NCBI GenBank assembly: GCA_002300355.1
Contig: NSGV01000001.1
Coordinates: 4,898,001 to 4,962,000 of the forward strand
DNA: 64,000 nucleotides
Source: Streptomyces sp. TLI_235
GTDB taxonomy: Bacteria; Actinomycetota; Actinomycetes; Streptomycetales; Streptomycetaceae
Direction: 5' to 3'
Part shown: positions 32,718 through 41,774 of the stretch, in pieces
How the letters are laid out: every line of letters starts with the position of its first letter
How positions within the stretch are numbered: position 1 is the first letter of the stretch
Made by a program: the position numbers and the translations under genes
Notes under the pieces: generated by a model
What the model was told of the DNA's origin: nothing
The model's input: the letters and a program-made list of their open reading frames with translations, nothing else
Database searches by the model: none

Positions 32718-33992
32718 TCAGGCCTTGGTGACGTCCTCGACCTCGGTGTCGTCCTCGCGACCGGGGGTCTTGAGGTTGAACTTGGTGATCGCGAAGCGGA
32801 AGAGCACGTAGTACAGGGCGGCGAAGACCAGGCCGATCGGGATGATCAGCAGCGGGTGGGTGGCCTTGCTGAAGCCCAGGCCGTAGTCGATCAGACCGGC
32901 CGAGAAGGTGAAGCCGGCGTGCACGCCGAGCGCCCAGGTGACGGCCATCGAGACGGCGGTCAGCACCGCGTGGATGGCGAACAGGACCGGGGCGATGAAG
33001 AGGAAGGCGAACTCGATCGGCTCGGTGACACCGGTGACGAAGGAGGTCAGCGCCAGCGACATCATCATGCCCATCACCGCGGCGCGGCGCTCCGGGCGGG
33101 CGGCGTGCGCGATCGCCAGGGCGGCGGCCGGCAGCGCGAACATCATGATCGGGAAGAAGCCCGACATGAACTGGCCGGCCGTCGGGTCGCCGGCGAAGTA
33201 GCGGGTCAGGTCGCCGTGCACGACGGTGCCGTCGGCCTTGGTGAAGTCACCGGTCTGGAACCAGGCGTAGGAGTTGACGAACTGGTGCATGCCGACCGGC
33301 AGCAGACCGCGGTTGATCAGGCCGAACGCGCCCGCACCGAAGGCGCCCGCGCCGATCAGGGAGTCGTTCAGGCTGCCGATCGCGTCGCCGACCGGGCCCC
33401 AGACCAGGGCGAAGAGCACGCCCACGGCGGTGCCGACGAAGGCCATGATGATCGGCACCAGCCGGCGGCCGTTGAAGAAGCCCAGCCAGTCGACCAGCTT
33501 GGTGCGGTGGTACTTCTGCCACAGCACGGCGCTGAGCAGGCCGATCACGATGCCGCCGAGCACGCCCGGGTTCTGGTAGGTGGGCTGGACCCACTTGCCG
33601 TCGGCGATGTGGCCGTCGGTGATCGGGAACGCGGTGAGCACGTTCTTGTACACCAGGAAGCCGACCAGTGCGGCGAGGGCGGTCGAGCCGTCGGCCTTCT
33701 TGGCGAAGCCGATGGCGATGCCCACCGCGAAGAGCAGCGGAAGGTTGCTGAACACGGCGTCGCCCGCCGTGCTGAACACCGCGGCGACCTTGTCCCAGCC
33801 GAGGCCGTCCTTGCCGAAGACGTCGTCCTGGCCGAGACGGAGCAGCAGGCCCGCGGCCGGCAGCACGGCGATCGGCAGCTGGAGGCTGCGGCCGATCTTC
33901 TGCAGGCCCTGGAGCGTGCTCTGGCCGATCTTCTTGATCGGGGAGGGTGCCGGTGCCGCGGCGGGCGCCGGTGCCTGCGCAGTCGTACTCAT
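32718..33992 (-). CDS. nagE2: PTS N-acetylglucosamine transporter, EIIC
   Basis: 424 residues, EIIC of the glucose/GlcNAc PTS family. It imports GlcNAc with phosphorylation through the EIIB protein. Blocks: LQLPIAVLPAAGLLLRLGQDDVFG, the KADGSTALAALVGFLVYKNVL region, PVGMHQFVNSYAWFQTGDF and SFVTGVTEPIEFAFLFIAPV. No EIIB or EIIA domain is fused. The symbol follows Streptomyces coelicolor gene order, where nagF, nagE1 and nagE2 are consecutive. ATG 33992; two head-to-head DasR boxes lie 59 bases upstream. Confidence 0.82.
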   Translation of the reverse strand: MSTTAQAPAPAAAPAPSPIKKIGQSTLQGLQKIGRSLQLPIAVLPAAGLLLRLGQDDVFGKDGLGWDKVAAVFSTAGDAVFSNLPLLFAVGIAIGFAKKADGSTALAALVGFLVYKNVLTAFPITDGHIADGKWVQPTYQNPGVLGGIVIGLLSAVLWQKYHRTKLVDWLGFFNGRRLVPIIMAFVGTAVGVLFALVWGPVGDAIGSLNDSLIGAGAFGAGAFGLINRGLLPVGMHQFVNSYAWFQTGDFTKADGTVVHGDLTRYFAGDPTAGQFMSGFFPIMMFALPAAALAIAHAARPERRAAVMGMMMSLALTSFVTGVTEPIEFAFLFIAPVLFAIHAVLTAVSMAVTWALGVHAGFTFSAGLIDYGLGFSKATHPLLIIPIGLVFAALYYVLFRFAITKFNLKTPGREDDTEVEDVTKA

Positions 33993-34050
33993 GGGGTGGT
34001 TCCTAACGGCAGGGCGGGTCGGTGGGGGTGCATCGGGGGCCGACTCGCGA

Positions 34051-34082
34051 ACTGGTCTACACCACGAGTGGTGTAGACCAGT
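34051..34082. promoter_or_regulatory. Double DasR-type operator (dre) upstream of nagE2
   Basis: Two inverted 16-mers are joined in a perfect 15-base palindrome with a GA centre. The left half (34051-34066) matches the dre consensus ACTGGTCTAGACCACT at 14 of 16, and the right half on the other strand at 15 of 16. It lies 59 bases before the nagE2 start. Confidence 0.88.
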
Positions 34083-34226
34083 TTCTAACACGTGCCCGGC
34101 GGAGGAAGGAACCCTTGAAAGCGCCGCAGGTGGGAAGCGCTATGAAATCGAAACCTTGTTGCGGATCGACGATCTTGACTGCGCTCGGTCACCGGCCATT
34201 TTGGCGAGTTGCGCAACAAATGGCGC

Positions 34227-35519
34227 TCAGGCCTTCGTCACGTCCTCGACCTGGTCCTCGTCCTCCCTGCCGGGCGTCTTCAGGTCGAAATGCACGATGA
34301 CGAACCGGAACAGCGCGTAATAGACCACCGCGAAAGCCAGACCGATCGGAATGATCAGCCACGGTTTCGTCGCCAACCCCCAGTTGATGACGTAGTCGAT
34401 CAACCCGGCCGAGAAGCTGAAGCCGTCGTGTACGCCGAACGCCCAGGTCACCGCCATCGAGGCACCGGTCAGCAGGGCGTGCAGCACGAACAGGACCGGC
34501 GCGATGTAGGCGAAGGAGTACTCGACCGGCTCGGTCACCCCCGTGACGAAGCTGGTCAGCGCGACCGAGGTCATCAGGCCGTAGATCTCCTTGCGCCGGT
34601 GCGGCTTCGCCGAGTGCGCGATGGCCATCGCCGCCGCCGGCAGCGCGAACATCATGATCGGGAAGAAGCCCGAGGTGAACTGGCCGGCCGTCGGGTCGCC
34701 CGCCAGGAACCGCGGGATGTCCCCGTGTACCACCTCGTCCGTTCCCGGCTTGTGGTACTCGCCGAACTGGAACCAGACGAAGGTGTTGATCAACTGGTGC
34801 ATGCCGATCAGCAGCAGCGCCCGGTTCGCCACACCGAAGATGCCCGCGCCGCCCGAGCCGAGGTCGGCGAGCCACTGCGAGAAGTCGGTCATCGCCCGGC
34901 CGATCGGCGGCCACACCCACAGCGCCAGGCAGGCCAGCGCCAGCCCGCCCACCGCGGTGATCATCGGCACCAGCCGGCGCCCGTTGAAGAAGCCCAGCCA
35001 GTCCACCAGCTTCGTCCGGTGGTAGCGCATCCACAGCCAGGCCGACATCAGCCCGATCAGGATGCCGCCCAGCACCCCGGGGTTCTGGAACACCGCCGCG
35101 CTCGACGTGTGCGCCGAGAAGTCGATGCACTGATTGCCCGTGATCGTGCCCGTGCACTGCTCCCGGTCCGGGAAGGCCCGCAGCACGTTGTAGTAGACGA
35201 GGAAGCCGGTCACCGCCGCCAGCGCCGTCGAACCGTCCGACTTCTTCGCCATGCCGATCGCCACACCGATGCAGAACAGCAGCGGCAGGCCCAGATTGGA
35301 GTCCAGCAGCGCACCGCCGGCCGCCGCGAACACCTTCGCCACGTTGTCCCAGCCCAGGCCGTCCTTGCCGAACACGTCGTCCTGGCCCAGCCGGTTCAGG
35401 ATCCCGGCCGCCGGCAGCACCGCCACCGGCAGCTGCAGGCTGCGGCCCATCTTCTGCAGCCCGCCGTAAAAGGACTGCCACCACGGTGTCGCTGCGGGCG
35501 CCGTGCCTGCTGTACTCAT
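34227..35519 (-). CDS. nagE1: PTS N-acetylglucosamine transporter, EIIC
   Basis: 430 residues, a close paralogue of the neighbouring EIIC with matching landmarks: LQLPVAVLPAAGILNRLGQDDVFG, KKSDGSTALAAVTGFLVYYNVL, IGMHQLINTFVWFQFGEYHKPG and SFVTGVTEPVEYSFAYIAPV. It differs by an insertion with Cys residues (REQCTGTITGNQCIDF) after the second helix pair. The assignment as nagE1 rests on adjacency to nagF, as in S. coelicolor. It is divergent from nagF across a DasR box. GlcNAc uptake is the expected role. Confidence 0.82.
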   Translation of the reverse strand: MSTAGTAPAATPWWQSFYGGLQKMGRSLQLPVAVLPAAGILNRLGQDDVFGKDGLGWDNVAKVFAAAGGALLDSNLGLPLLFCIGVAIGMAKKSDGSTALAAVTGFLVYYNVLRAFPDREQCTGTITGNQCIDFSAHTSSAAVFQNPGVLGGILIGLMSAWLWMRYHRTKLVDWLGFFNGRRLVPMITAVGGLALACLALWVWPPIGRAMTDFSQWLADLGSGGAGIFGVANRALLLIGMHQLINTFVWFQFGEYHKPGTDEVVHGDIPRFLAGDPTAGQFTSGFFPIMMFALPAAAMAIAHSAKPHRRKEIYGLMTSVALTSFVTGVTEPVEYSFAYIAPVLFVLHALLTGASMAVTWAFGVHDGFSFSAGLIDYVINWGLATKPWLIIPIGLAFAVVYYALFRFVIVHFDLKTPGREDEDQVEDVTKA

Positions 35520-35589
35520 GGGAGTCCTCCCCGCGCGGTCCACGGCCGCGTCCGGGGGTCCGTTCCACCGCCCCGGCGATACACCTACT

Positions 35590-35605
35590 ATTGGTGTAGA
35601 CCACT
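35590..35605. promoter_or_regulatory. DasR-type operator (dre) between nagE1 and nagF
   Basis: ATTGGTGTAGACCACT matches the dre consensus at 14 of 16. It lies 70 bases from the nagE1 start and about 260 from nagF in a 343-base divergent promoter region (35520-35862); no gene is visible in that region. Confidence 0.85.
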
Positions 35606-35862
35606 TGGGAGGCGAGCGGCCGCCGGACGGCAGCCCGATGATCGCCATCCTGAGGCCCGGCCGCACTCCGCTGCGCGCCAAAATGGGCCAAAAGTGGACT
35701 GACGTGGCAAACCACCCCGAAACGGGAAATGCTTGTCGCGCCGCCGGCCGACACGGAACCTGAACCCGCGTCACCACACCCGGCACACCACCGCACCACG
35801 GCAACGACGCGGCACGGCACCCGACACCACCGGCCGAACCGCCGACACACAGGGAGACACAC

Positions 35863-36099
35863 ATGGCCAACAAGGCAGAGAAGATCGTCGCCGGCCTCGG
35901 CGGAATCGACAACATCGAAGAGGTCGAAGGCTGCATCACCCGCCTGCGCACCGAGGTCGTCAACCCCGAGCTCGTCGACGAAGCCGCACTCAAGGCCGCC
36001 GGCGCCCACGGCGTCGTCAAGATGGGCACCGCCATCCAGGTCGTCATCGGCACCGACGCCGACCCCATCGCCGGCGAGATCGAAGACATGATGGAGTGA
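35863..36099 (+). CDS. nagF: PTS GlcNAc-specific EIIB component
   Basis: 78-residue stand-alone EIIB of the glucose family. It passes phosphate from EIIA to the sugar through Cys24 in the motif VEGCITRLR, the standard phosphocysteine site. Since both EIICs here lack a B domain, this is the shared partner. The ATG at 35863 follows GGGAGACACAC. It is followed after 83 bases by rph, which is unrelated. EIIA, HPr and EI are not in the window. Confidence 0.87.
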   Translation: MANKAEKIVAGLGGIDNIEEVEGCITRLRTEVVNPELVDEAALKAAGAHGVVKMGTAIQVVIGTDADPIAGEIEDMME

Positions 36100-36182
36100 C
36101 CGGCCCCGCGCCGACCACGGCCCGCCGCCCCCACCGGGACGGCGGGCCGCACCACACCCCGCAACGGCTACGCTCGGTGCCT

Positions 36183-36917
<735 letters not shown>

Positions 36918-36925
36918 CACCCCAC

Positions 36926-36969
36926 CGGGCCGCGGGCGCGCATCCTGTACACGGCGCGCCCGCAGCCCG
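36926..36969 (+). terminator. Terminator after rph
   Basis: Stem of 15 pairs with one C/A mismatch (36926-36941 with 36954-36969), 12-base loop, nine bases after the rph stop. Confidence 0.65.
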
Positions 36970-37066
36970 TACCGTTCGGACCGGAACCGAGGGAACCGAC
37001 CCGGCAGCGCCGACCGTCCCCACCCACGGACCCCTCGCGCGCCCACCACCACACGGAGGACACCCG

Positions 37067-37456
37067 ATGCCGGACAGCCTCACCCGCTCCACCACCCTCG
37101 CCGTGGCCGGACTCGTCCTCCTCCTCCCGCTCAGCGCCGTCAGCTGCTCCGCCGCCCAGAAGGCCCTCGACTGCGGCAACACCGCCGTCCGCATCACCAA
37201 CGACATCGCGCAGGCCGGCGACGCCTTCAACAACGCCGCCAACGACCCCGCGTCCGCCGGGCAGGCCCTGCAGACCCTCAAGAACGACCTCGACCAGATC
37301 AGCCGCAACTCCAGCGACACCGACGTCTCCCAGGCCGTCACCGACCTGCGCACCCAGGTCGACAAGGCCCAGCAGGCCATCGACAACAAGCAGGTCCCCG
37401 ACCTCAAGCCGCTCGGCGACGCCGCAGGCAACCTCAGCAAGGCCTGCACCGGCTGA
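37067..37456 (+). CDS. Small exported lipoprotein-like protein, unknown function
   Basis: 129 residues. A signal peptide (about 1-26) ends in AVSC27, a weak lipobox, so the protein may be lipid-anchored, though the residue at -3 is Ala. The mature part is helical with many Asp/Gln/Asn (NDIAQAGDAFNNAANDPASA) and has Cys37 and a C-terminal Cys. The GGAGG before ATG 37067 gives a clear start. I do not recognise the family. It sits between rph and rdgB. Confidence 0.7.
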   Translation: MPDSLTRSTTLAVAGLVLLLPLSAVSCSAAQKALDCGNTAVRITNDIAQAGDAFNNAANDPASAGQALQTLKNDLDQISRNSSDTDVSQAVTDLRTQVDKAQQAIDNKQVPDLKPLGDAAGNLSKACTG

Positions 37457-37491
37457 CACCCCGCCAACCCGGCGTGCCCTACGGTGGGCCC

Positions 37492-38100
37492 ATGACTGCA
37501 CGACGCCTCGTCCTCGCCACCCGAAACCGCCACAAGGTCGCCGAACTCCGCGACATCCTCGGCGACGCCGGACTCGACGTCGAACTCGTCGGCGCCGACG
37601 CCTACCCCGAGATCCCCGACGTCCCCGAGACCGGCATCACCTTCGCCGAGAACGCCCTCCTCAAGGCCCACGCCCTCGCCCGCGCCACCGGACTGCCCGC
37701 CGTCGCCGACGACTCCGGCCTCTGCGTCGACGTCCTCGGCGGCGCCCCCGGCATCCTCTCCGCCCGCTGGTCCGGCAAGCACGGCGACGACCGCGCCAAC
37801 CTCGACCTGCTGCTCGCCCAGCTCGCCGACATCGCCGAAGCCCACCGCGGCGCCCACTTCGCCTGCGCCGCCGCCCTCGCCCTCCCCGACGGCACCGAAC
37901 GCGTCGTCGAAGGCCGCCTCCTCGGCACGCTGCGCACCGAACCCGCCGGCGACGGCGGCTTCGGCTACGACCCGATCCTGCAGCCCCTCGGCGAGACCCG
38001 GACCTGCGCCGAACTCACCCCCGCCGAGAAGAACGCCATCAGCCACCGCGGCCAGGCCTTCCGCGCCCTCGCCCCGGTCGTCCGCGAACTGCTCGGCTGA
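37492..38100 (+). CDS. rdgB: XTP/dITP diphosphatase (non-canonical purine NTP hydrolase)
   Basis: 202 residues of the RdgB/HAM1 family. It hydrolyses dITP, XTP and similar NTPs to the monophosphate, keeping deaminated purines out of nucleic acids. Blocks: LVLATRNRHKVAELRDIL at the N-terminus, TFAENALLKA, PAVADDSGLCVDVLGGAPGILSARW, GDGGFGYDPI and LTPAEKNAISHRGQA. ATG 37492 was chosen over the in-frame ATG at 37474; GGTGGG precedes it. It works with endonuclease V at 6044 in coping with deaminated purines. Confidence 0.95.
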   Translation: MTARRLVLATRNRHKVAELRDILGDAGLDVELVGADAYPEIPDVPETGITFAENALLKAHALARATGLPAVADDSGLCVDVLGGAPGILSARWSGKHGDDRANLDLLLAQLADIAEAHRGAHFACAAALALPDGTERVVEGRLLGTLRTEPAGDGGFGYDPILQPLGETRTCAELTPAEKNAISHRGQAFRALAPVVRELLG

Positions 38101-38112
38101 CACACGGAACGC

Positions 38113-38147
38113 CGAAGGCCCGTCGGAGTGATTCCGGCGGGCCTTCG
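38113..38147. terminator. Bidirectional terminator between rdgB and tRNA-Leu
   Basis: CGAAGGCCCG and CGGGCCTTCG arms with an inner CGGA/TCCG pair around a GTGAT loop. It lies between the rdgB stop and the 3' end of the convergent tRNA gene. Confidence 0.8.
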
Positions 38148-38160
38148 CTTCGTGGTTCGT

Positions 38161-38243
38161 GCGGCCGGAGGGATTCGAACCCTCACGGAGTTTCCTCCAC
38201 AGGTACCTAAAACCTGCGCGGCTGCCCGTTACGCCACGGCCGC
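38161..38243 (-). tRNA. tRNA-Leu (anticodon UAG)
   Basis: 83 bases that fold as a class II tRNA on the minus strand. Acceptor arms GCGGCCG and CGGCCGC pair; the TpsiC arm holds GGTTCGAATCC; a long variable arm GGAGGAAACTCC is typical of leucine. The anticodon stem CAGGT/ACCTG encloses the loop TTTAGGT, so bases 34-36 read TAG, decoding CUA. No CCA is encoded. It is not the bldA tRNA (UAA). Confidence 0.9.
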
Positions 38244-38313
38244 ATGGCCCCAGTCTAGGGGCTGCCTCCGCGGCGACGACAGCGCCTTTGTGCTCGTGGC
38301 GCGGGTGGCCCGC

Positions 38314-38967
38314 TCAGCCGGTGCGCGGGCCGCGGTGGTTCTTGTTCCGCCCGCAGTAGGTGTCGGTCGTGGCATGGCAGTTCGGGCAGAGAAGACGGAC
38401 GTTGCCGGGGCGGTTGTCGGACCAGCCGCCGTTGATGTGGTCGACCTCCAGGGTCATCGGGCGCCCTCGCCAGACCGGGCCGGTGCCGCAGTCCGCACAT
38501 TCCTCGGGGAGGCCCATTTCGAGCAGGGCTTGGCGGATCCGGATGCCCGGCAGCCGCTTGGCGTCCGCGGGCCGCTGCACGAGTACCTGCTCCGGCCGCA
38601 GGCGGCGCCCGGATCGCCGGCCCCGGTTGTGTTCCTGGCCCGTGAAGTGCGAGGTGTCGATCCCGAAGGCCTTGATGCGCCGGCCGACGTGGTGCTGGGT
38701 CCCTCCCGCCGAGCGCTCGCCGAGGTAGCGGACCACCCCGGCGATGCTGTGGCATGCGGCGACTGCCTCCTCCAGTCGCTCCTTCGTGTAGACGGTGCCC
38801 CTTGCCCGGAAGTGGGAGGTGTCCACCCCGTGGAGGTTGAGCTGGCTCCGCAGGTACCGCCGGTTGTACGTCTCGGGCTGTTTGCCCAGTGCGCTCAGCA
38901 TCTCGTCGATCGACGAGACCTCCGCCGCCGTCGTGGCGAGGAGTTCGCGGGTGTATCTGATCCGCAT
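38314..38967 (-). CDS. HNH endonuclease domain protein
   Basis: 217 residues. The C-terminal HNH motif is clear: CADCGTG, LEVDHINGGWSDNRPGNVRLLCPNCHATT, with two Cys pairs that bind zinc. The N-terminal ~110 residues contain two similar modules ending in GVDTSHF and GIDTSHF, which look like repeats of a DNA-binding helical domain. ATG 38967 follows CAGGGGG. Such genes are common in actinobacterial chromosomes near tRNA genes, but no other mobile-element part is present. Confidence 0.85.
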   Translation of the reverse strand: MRIRYTRELLATTAAEVSSIDEMLSALGKQPETYNRRYLRSQLNLHGVDTSHFRARGTVYTKERLEEAVAACHSIAGVVRYLGERSAGGTQHHVGRRIKAFGIDTSHFTGQEHNRGRRSGRRLRPEQVLVQRPADAKRLPGIRIRQALLEMGLPEECADCGTGPVWRGRPMTLEVDHINGGWSDNRPGNVRLLCPNCHATTDTYCGRNKNHRGPRTG

Positions 38968-39061
38968 GTGCGCCCCCTGTGGGTTCCTGTGTTCGGCACC
39001 CGTCCCCCGGTTCGGAAACGATCGGATCGGGCGGGAGGTCACGGGGTCGGGAGAGCGCTTT

Positions 39062-39077
39062 ATTGGTACAGACCTAT
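39062..39077. promoter_or_regulatory. DasR-like box upstream of chitinase (distal)
   Basis: ATTGGTACAGACCTAT matches the dre consensus at 11 of 16. It is the first of two boxes 23 bases apart, the direct-repeat arrangement known from Streptomyces chitinase promoters. Confidence 0.6.
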
Positions 39078-39084
39078 TGACCGG

Positions 39085-39100
39085 GATGGTCCAGACCACA
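39085..39100. promoter_or_regulatory. DasR-like box upstream of chitinase (proximal)
   Basis: GATGGTCCAGACCACA matches the dre consensus at 12 of 16; its core TGGTCCAGACCA equals the 12-bp repeat reported in Streptomyces chitinase promoters. It lies about 130 bases before the chitinase start. Confidence 0.75.
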
Positions 39101-39232
39101 TAGCTTCGGCGCACTCTGTGGTTCGGCGGCCGGGTGGTTGACGGTGCGTCGGCTGCGGTGTGTCCGACCCTCCCCCACTTGCGCGCCCGCTTCCCCACTC
39201 GGGTGCGCCGACACTCTCTCCTGGAGGACCGA

Positions 39233-41701
39233 GTGTTGAACCGAACCCAGACGGTGCAGCGTCCCACCGCCGTCGGCAGCCGCCGGGTCTCCGGCCGGCG
39301 GGCGGCGGCGGCCGCCACCGCGGCGGCGGGCCTGGCCGGCCTGCTGCTGGCGACGCTCGGTGCGTCGCCCTCGCAGGCGGCCGCCGACAACCAGTCCTGT
39401 CGCCCCGACGGCATGTACACCACGCCGGGCGTGGACGTCCCCTACTGCGACGTCTACGACACCGCGGGCCGCGAGAAGATGGGCGCCGACCACCAGCGCC
39501 GGATCATCGGCTACTTCACGGGCTGGCGCACCGGGCAGGACGGGACCCCCGCCTACCTGGTCAACAACATCCCGTGGGACAAGGTCACCCACCTCAACTA
39601 CGCCTTCGGTCACGTCGGCAGCGACAACAAGCTGTCGGTGGGCACCGACTCGGCGACCAACGCGGCGACCGGGATGACCTTCCCCGGTGTGGCCGGCGCC
39701 GAGATGGACCCGAGCCTGCCGTACAAGGGCCATTTCAACCTGCTGACGAAGTTCAAGAAGCAGTACCCGAATGTGAAGACCCTGATCTCGGTGGGTGGTT
39801 GGGCCGAGACGGGCGGCTACTTCGGGGACGACGGCAAGCGCGTGTCCTCGGGCGGCTTCTACTCGATGACGGTCAACGCGGACGGTTCGGTCAACCAGCC
39901 CGGCATCAACACCTTCGCGGACTCGGCGGTCGACTTCATCAAGAAGTACGGCTTCAACGGCGTCGACGTCGACTACGAGTACCCGACCTCGATGAAGGAC
40001 GCCGGCAACCCGCTGGACGCCACCCTCTCCAACACCAAGCGCGGTTCGCTGGTCAAGGGTTACGCGGCGCTGATGAAGACGTTGCGCGAGAAGCTCGACC
40101 GCGCGGGTGCGACGGACGGCAAGTACTACATGCTGTCGGTGGCGGCGCCGTCGTCCGGCTACCTGCTGCGCGGCATGGAGACCTTCCAGGTGACGCAGTA
40201 CCTGGACTACGTCAACATCATGTCGTACGACCTGCACGGTGCCTGGAACAAGTACGTCGGCCCGAACGCCTCGCTGTACGACGACGGCAAGGACGGCGAG
40301 CTGGCCGCCGCGAACGTCTACGGCACCTCGCAGTACGGCGGCATCGGCTACCTCAACACCGACTGGGCGTACCACTACTTCCGCGGCGCGATGCCGGCCG
40401 GCCGGATCAACGTCGGTCTGCCGTACTACACCCGCGGCTTCAAGAACGTCACCGGCGGCACCAACGGCCTGTGGGGCACCGCCTCGACGTCGACCTGTCC
40501 GGCGGGCTCCGGTCTGACGGCGTGCGGTGACGGCGCGGTCGGCATCGACAACCTCTGGCACGACCTGGACGACAACGGCAAGGAGGCCCCTGCGGGCTCC
40601 AACCCGATGTGGCACGCCAAGAACCTGGAGAAGGGCATCGTCCCGGACTACCTCTCCAGGTACGGCCTGACGGACACCGCGCTGCAGGGCAGCTACACCC
40701 GCAACTACAGCTCCTCGCTGGTGGCGCCGTGGCTGTGGAACGACAGCAAGAAGGTGTTCCTGTCCACCGAGGACGAGGAGTCGGTGGCCGCGAAGGCCGA
40801 CTACGTGGTCAACCAGGGTGCCGGCGGCGCGATGATCTGGGAGCTCGCGGGCGACTACCGTTGGGACGCCGCCGCCAACGGCGGCAAGGGCGAGTACGTG
40901 CAGGGCTCGACGCTGACCTCGCTGATGTACGAGAGGTTCAAGGCGGCCTCGGCGTACGGCGCGACCCGGTCGACGATCGCGCTACCGCAGCAGACCCTGC
41001 CGATCGACGTGTCGTTCACCAACTTCGCGCTGGGCGACTCGAACTACCCGATCAACCCGAAGATCCACATCGTCAACAACTCGACGCTGACCCTGCCGGG
41101 CGGCACCGAGTTCCAGTTCGACTACGCCAACTCGGCGCCGGGCAACGCCAAGGACCAGTCCGGCTTCGGCCTGACGGTGATCCGGCAGGACCACACGGCG
41201 GCGAACAACGTGGGCGGTCTGAAGGGCGTGTACAACCGCGTGTCGGTGAAGCTGCCGAGCTGGCAGTCGCTGGCCCCGGGCGCCTCGGTCGACATGGACT
41301 TCGTCTACTACCTGCCGGTCTCGACACCGGCCAACTGGACGGTCAACGTCGGCGGCACGCTGTACGGCCTGACCGGCGACCTGACCCGCGGCGGCACCGG
41401 TTCGACCGCCTCGCCGAGCGCCTCGGCCTCCGCGTCCTCGTCGGCCAGCCCGTCGGCCTCGGCGAGCGCCTCGCCGAGCAGTTCGCCCAGCAGCTCCCCG
41501 AGCAGCTCGCCGACCACCTCGGCCAGCCCGACCGGCGGCACCTGCACCGCGCCGAGCTGGAACGCGGCGACGGTGTACGCCACGGCCGGCACCACGGTGT
41601 CCTGGAAGGGCCGCACGTACAGCAACAAGTGGTGGACCCAGGGCGAGGACCCCTCCACCACCGGTCAGTGGGGGGTGTGGAACGACCTCGGTCCGTGCTG
41701 A
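39233..41701 (+). CDS. Secreted GH18 chitinase with CBM5/12-type C-terminal domain
   Basis: 822 residues, in order: signal peptide (about 1-50), a GH18 barrel (about 85-570) with the catalytic NGVDVDYE motif (Glu249; the first Asp of DxxDxDxE is Asn) and SVGGW, a beta-rich domain (about 580-715), a Ser/Ala/Pro linker, and a C-terminal chitin-binding CBM5/12 module (SWNAATVYATAGTTVSWKGRTYSNKWWTQGEDP). It hydrolyses chitin outside the cell and feeds the nag transporters. GTG 39233 follows a strong GGAGG. Two DasR-like boxes lie upstream. Confidence 0.92.
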   Translation: MLNRTQTVQRPTAVGSRRVSGRRAAAAATAAAGLAGLLLATLGASPSQAAADNQSCRPDGMYTTPGVDVPYCDVYDTAGREKMGADHQRRIIGYFTGWRTGQDGTPAYLVNNIPWDKVTHLNYAFGHVGSDNKLSVGTDSATNAATGMTFPGVAGAEMDPSLPYKGHFNLLTKFKKQYPNVKTLISVGGWAETGGYFGDDGKRVSSGGFYSMTVNADGSVNQPGINTFADSAVDFIKKYGFNGVDVDYEYPTSMKDAGNPLDATLSNTKRGSLVKGYAALMKTLREKLDRAGATDGKYYMLSVAAPSSGYLLRGMETFQVTQYLDYVNIMSYDLHGAWNKYVGPNASLYDDGKDGELAAANVYGTSQYGGIGYLNTDWAYHYFRGAMPAGRINVGLPYYTRGFKNVTGGTNGLWGTASTSTCPAGSGLTACGDGAVGIDNLWHDLDDNGKEAPAGSNPMWHAKNLEKGIVPDYLSRYGLTDTALQGSYTRNYSSSLVAPWLWNDSKKVFLSTEDEESVAAKADYVVNQGAGGAMIWELAGDYRWDAAANGGKGEYVQGSTLTSLMYERFKAASAYGATRSTIALPQQTLPIDVSFTNFALGDSNYPINPKIHIVNNSTLTLPGGTEFQFDYANSAPGNAKDQSGFGLTVIRQDHTAANNVGGLKGVYNRVSVKLPSWQSLAPGASVDMDFVYYLPVSTPANWTVNVGGTLYGLTGDLTRGGTGSTASPSASASASSSASPSASASASPSSSPSSSPSSSPTTSASPTGGTCTAPSWNAATVYATAGTTVSWKGRTYSNKWWTQGEDPSTTGQWGVWNDLGPC

Positions 41702-41721
41702 CTGACCTGAGGTGAGGAACG

Positions 41722-41762
41722 GCGGTGGCGGTCGACCCGGTCGGGGGGTCGGCCGCCACCGC
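41722..41762. terminator. Bidirectional terminator after chitinase
   Basis: Arms GCGGTGGCGG/CCGCCACCGC and CGACC/GGTCG with one T/G step, 9-base loop, between the convergent chitinase and lipoprotein genes. Confidence 0.75.
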
Positions 41763-41774
41763 TTCGTCCGGGGT

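Noticed and set aside
38161..38967. Integrated element at tRNA-Leu
   Set aside because: Integration normally uses the tRNA 3' end (here the left side), which borders rdgB directly. The HNH gene is on the other side, and no integrase or attachment repeat is seen.
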